A DNA stretch of 64,000 nt from positions 16,141-80,140 of the forward strand of contig MU858221.1 in the NCBI GenBank assembly GCA_033297075.1, written 5' to 3'. The position numbers and the translations under genes are program-made. Position 1 is the first letter of the stretch, and each line of letters begins with the position of its first letter. Shown here piece after piece: positions 22,580-33,175 of this stretch. The notes beneath the pieces are model-generated. The model was not told the DNA's origin and searched no databases. It saw only the letters and a program-made list of their open reading frames with translations. The DNA comes from Rhypophila decipiens (Eukaryota; Ascomycota; Sordariomycetes; Sordariales; Naviculisporaceae).

Positions 22580-23330
22580 ATGACAAGCACGCCCGCGCCA
22601 GCAGAGACGTTCATCAGCACGACGGGCTATCAGACCGCCCTAAGAGTGCACGCAGGCCAACCTGCATGTCCAACGCCCGGTGATGGGAGCCTGCCAAGCT
22701 GGTACCCCGATGACAAGTATGAATACTGCTGTCGGACCCAGTCCGAAGCGGGCTACGTCGAGACGCTCACCAGCGGTCCAGGACCAGGCGGCAAATCCCT
22801 GACTGCCTGCTGCCAGCGGAGCTTCCTATGCACCGGGGCAGCACCGTTCGTGTTTGACTGGTCCATGTCGACCGAGGTTGTAACAGCACCAGGACGTAAG
22901 CTAGGACGCTGAAACAACCCTTCAAATCCTCGTTAATATATTTACTTATCTATCCATCTTAGGTAGCTTTGTGCGTCCCACCATCGACATTTTCCCTCTC
23001 ACCATTCCACAACAAGGCGATGACGGAGGCGGAGAAGGAGGAGGAGGAGGAGGAAACGGCGTTCCAGCCGCCACTACCGTGACGGCAACCGTGACCATTA
23101 CGACTTCGCCCGTTATCGTGGTAGGAGGAGAAAACGACGGACGTCTCAAGAACGCTGAAGTCGCCGCAACTGTGATTGGGGTAGCAACTTTCCTCGTCGC
23201 GGTGTTTAGCCTTTATATAGGGTACAAGAATCCACCTGCTCGGTTGCGGCCATTACTAGAGAAGCTGCACATGGCGAAACCGAAATCGCAGGAGGCAGTG
23301 GCGGGCGGTGATGCCACTGATCAGCCTTGA
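22580..23330 (+). CDS. Cys-rich surface protein with Gly-rich region and one membrane span
   Basis: Two exons, 22580-22895 and 22963-23330, join to 227 residues. The N-terminal half has several Cys, including CC pairs (EYCCRTQ, TACCQRS). A poly-Gly/Asp stretch follows (about 124-136), then a Thr/Val-rich stretch and one hydrophobic helix (VIGVATFLVAVFSLYIGY, about 176-193) with a basic cytoplasmic tail. This is the layout of fungal single-pass surface sensors. No cleavable signal peptide is evident at the chosen ATG; the frame stays open upstream to 22445 without improving this. Family not recognised. Confidence 0.65.
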
Positions 23331-23476
23331 TCAGCTGAGAAAGTTACATTTAGCACACACTGACACCGTTAGCATTTTCAAATACGAGTCTTTCTTCCTC
23401 GCAATATCATATGTCGTCTCGTCCCATTTGACCTAGTCAAGGCCACAAAAGCTCCTCCATATTTTCAAAACGCTCA

Positions 23477-24148
23477 TCAAACAACCTGTCTCTCAATCAA
23501 AACCGGCGTCTTCTCTTTCCTCAGGTTATACGAACAAACTCCGCTCGCACCACAGATCCCCTCCATATTCTCCCCAGGACCGACCTTGAACCTCGCATGT
23601 CCGACGTAGAGGATATTCCTTGGCGCTTGCCTTGCTTGATCATCATTTCTTCCTACCAACGCTCCAAATTCGTTTCCTTCTCCCCTTTTCCTAAAGCGGC
23701 CGCCCTTTTCATGCCCATGCCCATCAGAGTACTTGTTGCTCTCGAGACTCCTCCGAAACCAGAGGTAGAAATCTGTCGTGGGGGAAGGATACTCGCTCTC
23801 GGTGGCGTTGCGCATCTCAAAGGACCAATGGGACTCGGTATCGTTGGGATCAACATTTGAACAGTTGAAGAGGATGTTGTACGGTGTTATTTCGCGAGAA
23901 CCCCATTGCCAGTTCATGAAGCAGATTGCTGTTGAGGGGGAGAGTTTGTTGCTGTGGGCGTTGTAATAGCCGTACTTATCGGTTATGGTTGTGTTAAGGG
24001 TCGAGTAGGGGGATGAGCCTGGTCGGCCGGAGGGTGAGAAGGTGTTGAGGGTTGTAACGGACCATTGCGCTGCGGTGGTACAGACTTGGAGGACGAGGAC
24101 GAGGAAGAGGCTGATGAAGGTGGTTTTGCTTTTTGATTGGGGCATCAT
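23477..24148 (-). CDS. Small secreted protein, unknown function
   Basis: A single exon encodes 223 residues with a strong signal peptide (FISLFLVLVLQVCTTAAQ). The mature part has several N-glycosylation sequons (NTT, NCS, NAT), about four Cys with two in the C-terminal GICGASGVC, and a Lys/Arg/Gly-rich insert (HGHEKGGRFRKRGEG) that could be a Kex2-type site (KR). Not recognised. It could be an effector-like or wall-associated protein. The first of two adjacent Met codons was used. Confidence 0.7.
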   Translation of the reverse strand: MMPQSKSKTTFISLFLVLVLQVCTTAAQWSVTTLNTFSPSGRPGSSPYSTLNTTITDKYGYYNAHSNKLSPSTAICFMNWQWGSREITPYNILFNCSNVDPNDTESHWSFEMRNATESEYPSPTTDFYLWFRRSLESNKYSDGHGHEKGGRFRKRGEGNEFGALVGRNDDQARQAPRNILYVGHARFKVGPGENMEGICGASGVCSYNLRKEKTPVLIERQVV

Positions 24149-25012
24149 ATTGATTTTGGGCTTGTTGCTAACTGCGCCTGAGAACGACTAGAGGATGAAG
24201 TGATGACCCTGTATTTAGTGGACAGGTCGGGCCCAATATATCAATAGAGTTTTGTCTGTGGGCAGAAGAGCTGAAAAAGGTTCCAGTGGGACAAGCAGTG
24301 ACATCGGGTCATATTCAATCAAGCGTTTGGAAACGTTACCTCTGTGTGACAGACATTTAATTGCTTACTCCGATGTTGTTCTCGTCCCTGGTACTCGGCG
24401 TATGATTCGATATCGAGGATATTAAACCACCCTCAGTCGCGGGTGGTTGCGGCTAAATGCATCCTGGATGGTACTACAGACTAATGCCACGTACATTTAG
24501 TTCCGGTGCAAGTTGGAGCCATTTTGTGTAACTTTCTGTCATGTAGAGGGAGGGGCATGTTGAATGTACAGTTCAACCCTTATAGCATTTTTATCTGGGC
24601 GTTTGCTTGTCCTTTTATATGCGCAAAAGAGATGTATTCGAAGTATCCTATTTATCGTACATTGGCCTATGTTATTCCTTTCGCATCTATCCTCGACCCA
24701 GTGACCACCACGCCCATCGCTCAGACTACAGATCACCCATCAACATCATTGCTTACATTCCTGAAACTTCCCTCGTGGATATAAGGAAGATAGCATCCTT
24801 TTCCTTGGGAACCTGGTATCCGCAAGTGTAAGTATACCGTCCCGAGGACCATTGCGACTGAGGAATAGTAAATATACTGACAATATCCAGGTGCAGGATC
24901 TCATAACTCTCGAGTCCTTGCCTTTTAATGCGCAGCTCAAATAATGTTCGGTTATGGCCCGAACAAGAAAATGCCTGGCGGCCCCTCACTTGTGACAGAG
25001 GTATGTAGCAAC
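24149..25012. other. Intergenic region
   Basis: No gene supported; small overlapping frames only. Confidence 0.4.
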
Positions 25013-25698
25013 TCATCTTTTCCCGGCTTTATGAGTGCCAGTGTCTCGGATGTTGGCCAGGGGCTCTGCAATCGCGAGGAGTCGACGCCGGCGAGCTCTG
25101 CGATCGGCGTATGAGACACGAGAGACCCGCATCATACCGAGGGAAGGCTTGGGGATCGGAAAAGAGGCCGTTGGAGAGCTGAGAGCGCCTCGTTGGTTCC
25201 CCACTGGCGGCTCTGGTGATCTTACGCGTGGTCCTCTGTCACTCTCATTTCGAGCAGGGGCCTTTGAGGATTTGCGCCGTGGTGTTGAAAGAATTTTCAA
25301 GGTGGGCGCAGGACCAACGGGAGCAGGGCTGTTCTGGCCAACCTGCGTAGATCTGGTAGTGTGCCGTTTTGCGGTCTCTTTGATGACGGCTTGGTGGTCG
25401 GGGCGATTGGCGGGCCCGGTGTCGTCTTGTTCGATGCTTGGAATGGCCTCATCACGAGGCTCCGTGACGCCATCCATCCAAGCAAAAGTAGTTTGATCCA
25501 AGACACGGTTTTGGCCTGCCATAGCTACATTTGCTGTCAATAGAGGAGGCAATGTAAGCAGAATGTCTATACAGTATCCAGCCTTTGTGAAACCAGGCAG
25601 GAGAGGAGGTATCTGGCGGCGTAGCTAGGGGTATGAAAAATGAGGGAGAACGTACTGCTTGAAAATTCGCCAACAAAACCGGTGTTCGCAGAAGCCAT
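25013..25698 (-). CDS. Possible small basic protein
   Basis: A 43-bp first exon (25698-25656) and a second exon (25533-25013) join in frame to 187 residues, with a GTACGT donor and a TTGACAG acceptor. The product is low-complexity, Pro/Arg-rich, with a basic end (DRRARRRRLLA) and no domain. The opposite strand also has a 153-codon open frame here, so coding status is uncertain. It is not part of the plus-strand basic-protein family by sequence, although its phase-1 first exon resembles theirs. Confidence 0.35.
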
Positions 25699-27205
25699 CT
25701 TGCTCTGGGGATGATGAACGACTGAAGAAGGAATGGATAGGGGATGAAGACGTTGTAAACGGCAGACTGACGTCGGGAGTTGAGTAGTGAGGAATAGGAT
25801 AGGTGATCAAGATGATGTGAAAGCCAGACTGGTGATGGAAGTAAACTGGTGAGGAATTCAGGTCTGGTTGTTCACGATTAGGGAAGATGTACTTTGCTTC
25901 GGCTGTCGTTGAAGAGGTTGTTCAGGAGGTCGTTGAAGAGGGGTTGTTGAGACCTCATTTGGAAAGCAGCGGGGCATAGGTCCTGCTCATCTACTGGAGT
26001 ACCTTCGAGCTGATTGTTAGGGGTCCGGGCGTACAAGTTGAGCCATTGAATTGAGACCGAAATGCGTCATGAGTTCAGAGGGCAGCTTGGTGAGCACCCA
26101 CAGTTCAGCTATTAGGAGTGGCTGGGATTGAACGGGACAGATTCGCCACCGTTCTGTCCAGGGCTGTTTGATTCAAAGTGAGCCACCAAAAATATTACGT
26201 TCATACCTGACATCATGCGGGGTATTGTGTCATTTGAAATAATACAGCGTCTTGAATACAGGGGTGACAGATGATTAATCGCTGAGATACCCCTAAACAT
26301 GTTAAAGTGGAGCCCCACTTACTACTCATGCGCGAGGCTATCGTCTACACCCAGCCGTAGTAGAAGCATTCTCAGCCTTCCATGGCACACCGTGAAAGGG
26401 GGACATTCTTGACCGATCTGCGAATACAAGTCCATTCGTATAGAACGTAATGATTTCAGGATTTCATTACCTTAATTCGGCGCGTCCAGTCTACGCGTCC
26501 ACCCCCCCTCGAGATCCCCTGACGCGGTTTTCATCCCGCCTGTTCGACTCACCGGGTGCTGGGCAACAACACGTCCTGAATTAAATGGCCAGAATTGAGT
26601 CATGTAAATGCACGCACCACTTTTTGGCAGCTTTTTCTTTGTTACCCTTTTTTAGTGCCCTTTTTTCGGTACCCTTTTTGCCACTCGAGTGATTCAACCA
26701 ACAGCGACTGGGAAACGTGCACACTTAAAACCTCGTCCACCGAACCTGCTTCCTGCATCTGCACCACCTTCCACTACCTGAACCACCAACCGTCCAGGCA
26801 CAAAAGCATCGTCGCTCATCTCAAGCTCGTCTTGTCTTTACTTTTATCGACTTGCTCATCTTGTCAGGCTACCTCTTCCACCAAAGCTGCATCCGCTCTT
26901 CTCTGGACAGCCGTCGCCAAACCACACAATCACTCAACCACCCTGACACAAGTCATCGCCGGCCACCTTAAGCTCGCCTTTTCTTGAGTCTTATCGACTC
27001 GCGCATTCTTAAAACAGTCTTCTACTGAATCTGCATCCGCTCGGCTCTGCACAGCCTTCACCACCCACGACACCACCCAGCAAAAACGTCGCCGCCCACC
27101 TGAAGCTCACCTTTCTCGACTTCTTTCATCGCCGGCCACCCAAAGCTCGTCTTTTCTCGCCATTCTCATCGACTCATCACCCTCTTCATACAAAGCATTA
27201 CCAAA
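25699..27205. other. Intergenic region and long repetitive leader
   Basis: No gene supported. The last 460 bp before 27206 are a CA/CT-rich leader containing three diverged tandem copies of a unit of about 143 bp (separate entry). Confidence 0.5.
26742..27175 (+). repeat. Three tandem ~143-bp repeats in the leader of family member 1
   Basis: The anchor CTGCATCCGCTC recurs at about 26887 and 27031, with a degraded form (CTGCATCTGCACC) at about 26753. Each copy also carries a C(G/A)TC(G/A)C..CACC..AAGCTC block and a TTATCGACT(C/T)G block in the same order. Copies are well diverged and lie wholly upstream of the ATG at 27206. Confidence 0.65.
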
Positions 27206-29063
27206 ATGTCTTTGCACAACACCTTCATCTCCAAGCTTCGCCAGGCTGGGTTGCAGCCGTCTCTGAGCCGGACTGCCGCGATGGCCTCTGAAAAACTCAC
27301 GAATGTCAACGAACTAGTTGGTAAGTAAGAACGTAGACAATTTCGTGATCTTTGTTTGATTTCCCCGTGTTGACCGAACTTCAAACGCAGATAATATTTC
27401 AAACAACAACCTTCTTCCGCAACGCTCTATGCGCGACGCACCGGGTCTCTTTGCCCACAACCACACCAGCAGAGTCATCTTCTCGGCATCGGAGCAGAGC
27501 TCCATCGGCTTCATTCCTCACAATGTCGCCTTTTACGAGACTCCCCAAGGCATCCTGGTAGGCCAGAACTCCGGCGTGCCTCAGGCTGCCGATGAGGACT
27601 CGGACGAGGAAGAGGTCCCGTCCATTCCACTCAACACGGCCTTTTATGAGGCCAACCAAGGGATCGTGATAGGCCAGAACGCCGGAGCTTCTGCCGACAA
27701 TTATGACTCGGACACCACCGAGGAGTTTCCCAGCACCGATTACGGCTCGGTTGCCACCGAGGCGTTCCCGGAAGAAGAGGAGGATGAGCTCCCATCCATC
27801 AGCTCCGTCCCGCTAGATGCCTCCTTTTTCGAGACTCCACAGGGCTTCATCATAGGCCGGGAACCGCGAGACTGTCAACTCCAGAGGCCGTGCAGGTCAA
27901 ATGGGGTTCCGTTCGACGGCCGAATGATTGGCGTGCCCACAGTCCGCGGCCCATACGTTGCCGTACCAAAGCTTGGAGGTGGTGTGGAACTTGTCCCTGC
28001 CTGGGAGACCGCCTCGAATGTGACCGAGGCGTTTTCGGACGTGGACATGGAGGAAGCCCCAATTCAGCGTTCTACCTCCAAGATCGAGATAACCAACGAG
28101 GCGGATGCATTTTTGGGTTCTATCGATTACATCCTTCCCGAGGCTGGCAAATCCGCAGATAAAGGCTTGACGTCTCCTGTCAAGAACAAGCGAAAGAGGA
28201 CCTCCGAGGCCGGAAACAACCCTTCCCCGCCCCCCACAAAGAGGAGAAGGACTTCCCAGGAAGACGAAGAAATCAATGTTCCCCTCGGTGACGTCCAAAT
28301 TCTCGGGGTAGAGACACCCGAGCCAGCGTATCCAGCACCGGAGCCTGCTCGCAGCCGATCCTCGTCTCACATCACCGCCAGAAGCATGAAAACTGTCCGG
28401 AGCGCCACACCTGAGGAGTTCAGGCCAAAAAGCCCAGAGACTGTGCTTCGCAATGCTGGGGTAGCCACACACGACTGGGCGTATCCTGGTCCCTATCCCA
28501 ATGGTGGTAAGCCTCCCGCTAGCCCCGAACCAAAAGCACAGGAGACCATGAGAACCAAGGAGGTGTCTCCTTCAGACTCGCAAGTTAGAGCGGCCGACTC
28601 TTTCCTGGCGAGACTTTCGACAGAGCTTACTTCCGGGCCCCAGGAGGCAAACATGAGTGCACAAACGGATAGTAATGATGGCTCGGACCCTTGGCCCTCT
28701 CCCCCCTCCGCCAGAATGGCCAAGGAAGACAACGAAAGCATCACTGCGGCCCAGGAAAAGCAAGCCAAATATGAGGGGCCCTCGATAGCTCCGCAACTCG
28801 CCACATTAGATACCGCCTACTTGCTTCGAAGTTCGTGATACTATAAAAACAACAAGGTGGCTGCATGGGCAAAGGCAAATGCCATCCCACCTGCTTCGCA
28901 CAGCACTAAGGGAAAGAGGAAGGAGATGAGTGATGGTGAGGAAGCCCGCACTCCTGCCGCCAAAAGAACGAGGACAGCAAAGGTTTCCTCGGTCGATGCC
29001 CCCGCCGCTGCTCCCAGGAGAAGCCTGAGAAACCTTACAAGGGCGAATAGCAAGAAGCCTTAA
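27206..29063 (+). CDS. Basic low-complexity protein family, member 1 (in-frame TGA)
   Basis: Exons 27206-27320 and 27391-28838 give 520 residues; the first exon ends in phase 1. Three copies of a motif of about 19 residues, IPxNxAFYExxQGIxxGQN-like, lie at about 80-98, 117-135 and 178-196, separated by acidic DSDEEE-type spacers. A bipartite basic signature follows (KRKR, 13 residues, KRRR). The frame ends at TGA 28836-28838, but the same frame continues without a stop for 74 more codons to 29063, and this segment carries a second signature (KRK, 13 residues, KRTR) and a basic end (RRSLRNLTRANSKKP). The TGA therefore looks like a recent mutation or a recoded stop. Probably a nuclear disordered protein. 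No known family recognised. Confidence 0.6.
28836..28838 (+). other. In-frame TGA separating two coding-like parts
   Basis: The context is TCG TGA TAC. The reading frame beyond it keeps the family signature, so this stop is either a nonsense mutation (for example CGA to TGA) or a readthrough site. Confidence 0.5.
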
Positions 29064-29695
29064 ACAGTCGACTAAAATCCGGCTAAACCCATGGATTCCG
29101 GCTATTGGTAGAGAGAGGAGGACATGGACATGCTGCAGGCGGATTTAGTCTTGGTAGCTACTGGTATATGTGGAGGAGAACGGCAGTTGCTGGTATATGT
29201 GGAGGAAAGAAGGGCAGCACAAAGTGCAGGTAATGGTGTTTGGTGTGTCAGACGCGTCTGAGAGATATTTGGTCATGATGGAGGATTGTAATGACTGTGG
29301 AATTAGTGTTAGAGTGTGATGTCCTCAGAAAGGGGCCTTGAGATGGGATATTCTTGTCGTCATGTATAATCAGAGAGAGGGAGAAGCCTGAGAGCACCGG
29401 GAAATGGACAGGAGGAATGATTTGTCTTGTTACGGATGACGAGAGGATTGTTTAACTGATGTATGCTGAATTACGGGGAGAAGGACGATAATTTCATTTA
29501 CTTGATTATTGGGTGAAGGATCCGAAAGGAGGATACATTGCAAATACATCAAGACATACACCACCAAACTAGCTGCCCTTCGTGAAGAATGTGTGAGAAA
29601 ATCATTAATTTTATAGAATATTCTGTGAAGCCATTTTGGCTTGCGAGGCGCGCACAAGTCCCATTCAATTCAGCAGGCCATGTTCATCTCTCGCC
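29064..29695. other. Convergent intergenic region
   Basis: No gene seen. It contains short direct repeats near 29155-29210 (two copies of CTGGTATATGTGGAGGA). Confidence 0.5.
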
Positions 29696-29923
29696 TTAAT
29701 TGGCCAACTTGACTTTCATCATCATCCCATCCGCCGGCTTTGAGGTGATCTGTAAAATCTAGACATGAGTTCGTCAGCATCTTCCCATACTTATCACGAT
29801 GAGAGGGGGGGGGGGGGGGGGGGGGAAAAAGACCCACATTGTAAAAATTAAAATTTGTGTTTACCCACCCAGCCAAACCCAAAAAAGGGATTGATTTTAA
29901 AAACACCACCAANNNNNNNNNNC

Positions 29924-30005
<82 letters not shown>

Positions 30006-31826
30006 GAAGACCCACATTGTACATATTAGACTGTGTCTTGACCCTCGCATCCTCTCCCAAAACAGGTCTGTCTTTCTCATCCAGCACGAATCCGCCCAGT
30101 CCAACCTTGACAAAGTCATACTTTCTAGCCACAAGCGCAATAACGACTCTCGCTTCAAGGTTCGCTAATTCCTGTCCGATACAATTCCTTGGTCCACGCT
30201 CAAAAGCTCTCCATGCGCTGGCTGGGATCTCCTTGGCGGCTGAACCAAGCCAACGTTCGGGCACAAACTCGTTTGCGTTCTCTCCATATACGTTCCTATC
30301 CCGGTGAATAATCGTGTTGCAGGTGTAGAGTGTTGGGCCGTCGAGGCAGTACGTCTTTCCATCAGATGGGGACGTCACTTGGAAGTTTGTTCCCGTCCTG
30401 GACGTGCGGGCTGTTCCAGCTCTGTATATTTGAAGTGTTTGTGTTAGCTTGATACAAGCGCCTGCTCTGGTCAAAAGGGACGAGGTCGTCGATGTCAAAA
30501 TTGGGATGGGGGCCATGTAAGAAGCTTACGGAGGATACAGCCGCAACACCTCCTTGATCACTGCGCTCACATATTCCATCTTCCCTAGTAAACCCTCTCC
30601 GTCTGGACCACGCAGTTTGGCTTGCACCACAGAAGGGTCTGTCTCTGGCCCAAACAGGTCATCCAGCTCGGCGCGCAGCGCTGCCAATATCCGTGGCGAA
30701 CGGGAAAGCTCATAGAATGCAAAAGACAACATGATGCTGGTGGTATCGTGGCCTGCCACAAGGAATATCTTGATCTGATCGCGTGTCTCATTTGGAAGTT
30801 CCGGCGCGTCTGAAGCTGTTCGCAGCCTATTGGCCAAGACACTCTTGGACGCGTACTCGGGGTCATGTTCGATCTTCTTCTTTGTCTCGAGGATGATGTC
30901 GTCGACAAGCTCGTTGATTCGGTTGCCGAGACGCCGACGCTTCATGACTTTTTGCGGCGCCATCCAGCTTGCGCTTTCGGCATGAGCGCCGGTAAAGGAC
31001 TCGATCAGATCGAGATGGAGGCTCACTAGTTCGCCCTGCTCTGCCTCGTCAAGACACTGCGCATTGAGGTCCATGTCCATCACGACGGCCCCGATAACGT
31101 CAAATGTCAGGTTTGTGGCCATCTTCATCAAGGAGAAATCTTGTTGTGTAGCAGCAAAGTGGTCGAGGTTCCGCAGAAAGATGCCTGCTTTGTCGACGAT
31201 GGTAGGGATACAGCTCGATAGGTTCTGGTGGGAAAAGCTGTAGTTGAACTTTCGCCGTGTCTGTTTCCATTCGTGGCCCTAGCATCCGAGTTCCCCCCGG
31301 TCAGCTTATCGTTTCGCGTCTTCCTGTTCACACGACCCAAACGCACCTGGAGAGACAGTATGTTGGTGGGGCCCAGGAGGTGGTCCAAGTGTGATGTTAC
31401 GTCAGCTTTTGGCGTGCTCCAGGGGAAGAGATTGGACATCTTGGAAATCTGTTCGGCCATGTCATGGTCGCATACGATCAACATCGGAACTCGGACTGGC
31501 CAAAAGTCCACCAGAAACAAAGGCGGGCGGCCGAGCTTTTCATGGATGGCGAGGAAGACCTGGTCTGTAGAGGGAGCTGCCATCAGAATTCGATACTGAC
31601 ACTAGGACAGAAATGCGCCGGTGGATTGGGCTGTGGACATACCTGGATGGCCGTCCCGGTCTGGGATCCCAGTGCGCATGGCTTGGTCGAACGCCTTCAG
31701 GTGCCCAAAGAGGAACGAGTTTGGGAGCTGTGGGAAGTCGCGATAGCGAGAACGACTGCGGCGTAGTGTAACATATAGCCAGGAGAGAAGGACACCCAAG
31801 GCCGCAAGAAGGGGAGCCCAAATCAT
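29696..31826 (-). CDS. Cytochrome P450 monooxygenase
   Basis: Five exons, 31826-31643, 31576-31347, 31278-30530, 30421-30016 and 29749-29696, join in frame to 540 residues. The start at 31826 puts a membrane anchor (WAPLLAALGVLLSWLYV) at the N-terminus. Canonical motifs are intact: I-helix AGHDTTS, K-helix KEVLR, FVPERW, and the haem loop FERGPRNCIG at 461-470 (Cys468). The last exon encodes ITSKPADGMMMKV, the usual P450 end. The final intron (30015-29750) contains a 10-base N gap, a long poly-C run and a degraded duplicate, so its length is unreliable but the exons on both sides are sound. A microsomal monooxygenase of unknown substrate, divergent from a second P450. Confidence 0.85.
29805..30021. 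other. Assembly gap with poly-G/poly-C runs and duplicated flank
   Basis: There are 21 G at 29805-29825, ten N at 29913-29922 and about 79 C at 29925-30003. AAGACCCACATTGTA occurs on both sides (29829-29843 and 30007-30021), and the left-hand continuation looks like a low-quality version of the right. This is best read as a mis-joined contig end at a homopolymer inside a P450 intron. Confidence 0.85.
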
Positions 31827-33175
31827 CTTGGAGACGAAGTTTTGACGAGATTTGACGATGGAATCGAGATGTTGAACAGTTGAAGCGGAGGGGAGGAGCT
31901 GCGGGACACAATTGCCCGACAGAAAGGTGGACGGCATCCGGGTCTTTCTCAGATGCATACCCGGGTAAGGTGGCATCCAATATATCAACATTCTGGTTCA
32001 GGTTTGGGGTAGCGGTAGTTGCTGACCAAGTGCCCTGCATCAGGTATGCTGCCGGAGTTGATCTCCATTGTCCAATCACATCAACTGCCGACCACACCGT
32101 TCTGCAGCCACCCCAAGCCGCTTTTTGCGGTTGGTGAATTTTCACCCACTAGGAGCTTCGTTCCTTATCCGTTGACGATCTTGAGCCAATGAGTAGGCGG
32201 GAAACTGTGACCGTCCCGTGGGTGTGCTGAATATAGGTTGCACGGATGCTTGTGTACCCCACCAGCGACCGTCATGAGGTTTCTTGAAGCTCCTTTGATT
32301 CCCCTTGTCCAGATGTCTGGATATTAAGTCTGGCTCGGGAGAGGTTACAACAAGCCCGTTAAGAAGATGGCAGAGACATCAATCTTTGTCTCGAACAAGA
32401 GACTCGGACTCATTCCTAGAGCCAAGTGCAGAGCAACAAGAGAGAAACCTTGACCAGCACAGAAGCAGCCAGGTACAGGACAATCTGGGCCGCAAGGATC
32501 TGAGAGTTTATATTAGCAAGGCAGGGTAAAACAGAGCGCTGCGAAGGAATGCCCCCTACCATTGTTGAAAGAGTTCTCGGCCCCGCAGGATTCTTGGTTC
32601 GTTTTTCCGTTTGCTCGTCGACATCGACCCTGTACCTCGATTTCCATTGGACACTCAGATTGTTTTACTATCATGAATAAGTAGCTTTCTCTGTTGGTTT
32701 TGTAGTTCCTGGGATTAGTCTTCGATATGCGGTAAGAAGTTTAAGTTGAGGTCGTGTTGACATTCAGCATTATTACTAACCCTAACCCGAAGATGGGTCC
32801 TCTAATCCCCGTGGGCCGTCCGTATTTAACGACGGTATTTGAAGCTACACACCCACGCTACAGCTCCCTAATGCAAGACCACGAACAAATACGAATGCTC
32901 GGTACCAATCATATCCCGGGGATAACCAACAACTCCGCCAGGATAGCATGCTATCCAGGCTTGGCACTGCAAGCGAGCCATTACTACACCCCTTTTGGGC
33001 CTTTTCAGCAACCCCCCACCATCTAGTGGGTAGCCTAGCAGGGCGATTGGAGGTTATCGATTTTTCCAATGTCGCACAAACCGACCTGATCAGGATAGAA
33101 AAGAACCAGACATCCCCAGATCCAAGAACGGGATCGAATTCCTGCTTCCAACACAACACCCAGGTCTCCATCACG
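31827..33175. other. Shared promoter region of two divergent P450 genes
   Basis: About 1.35 kb between divergent starts, long enough for a bidirectional promoter. It includes a two-unit telomere-like motif (CTAACCCTAACCC) at about 32777-32789. Open frames extending upstream of both P450 starts have no conserved content. Confidence 0.5.

Noticed and set aside
25035..25496. 153-codon plus-strand frame opposite the possible small basic protein
   Set aside because: No start context or splice partner; the minus strand offers an in-frame two-exon model. Neither is strong.
29848..30516. Open frames encoding poly-Gly or poly-Pro across the N gap
   Set aside because: Product of homopolymer runs and the assembly gap, not coding.
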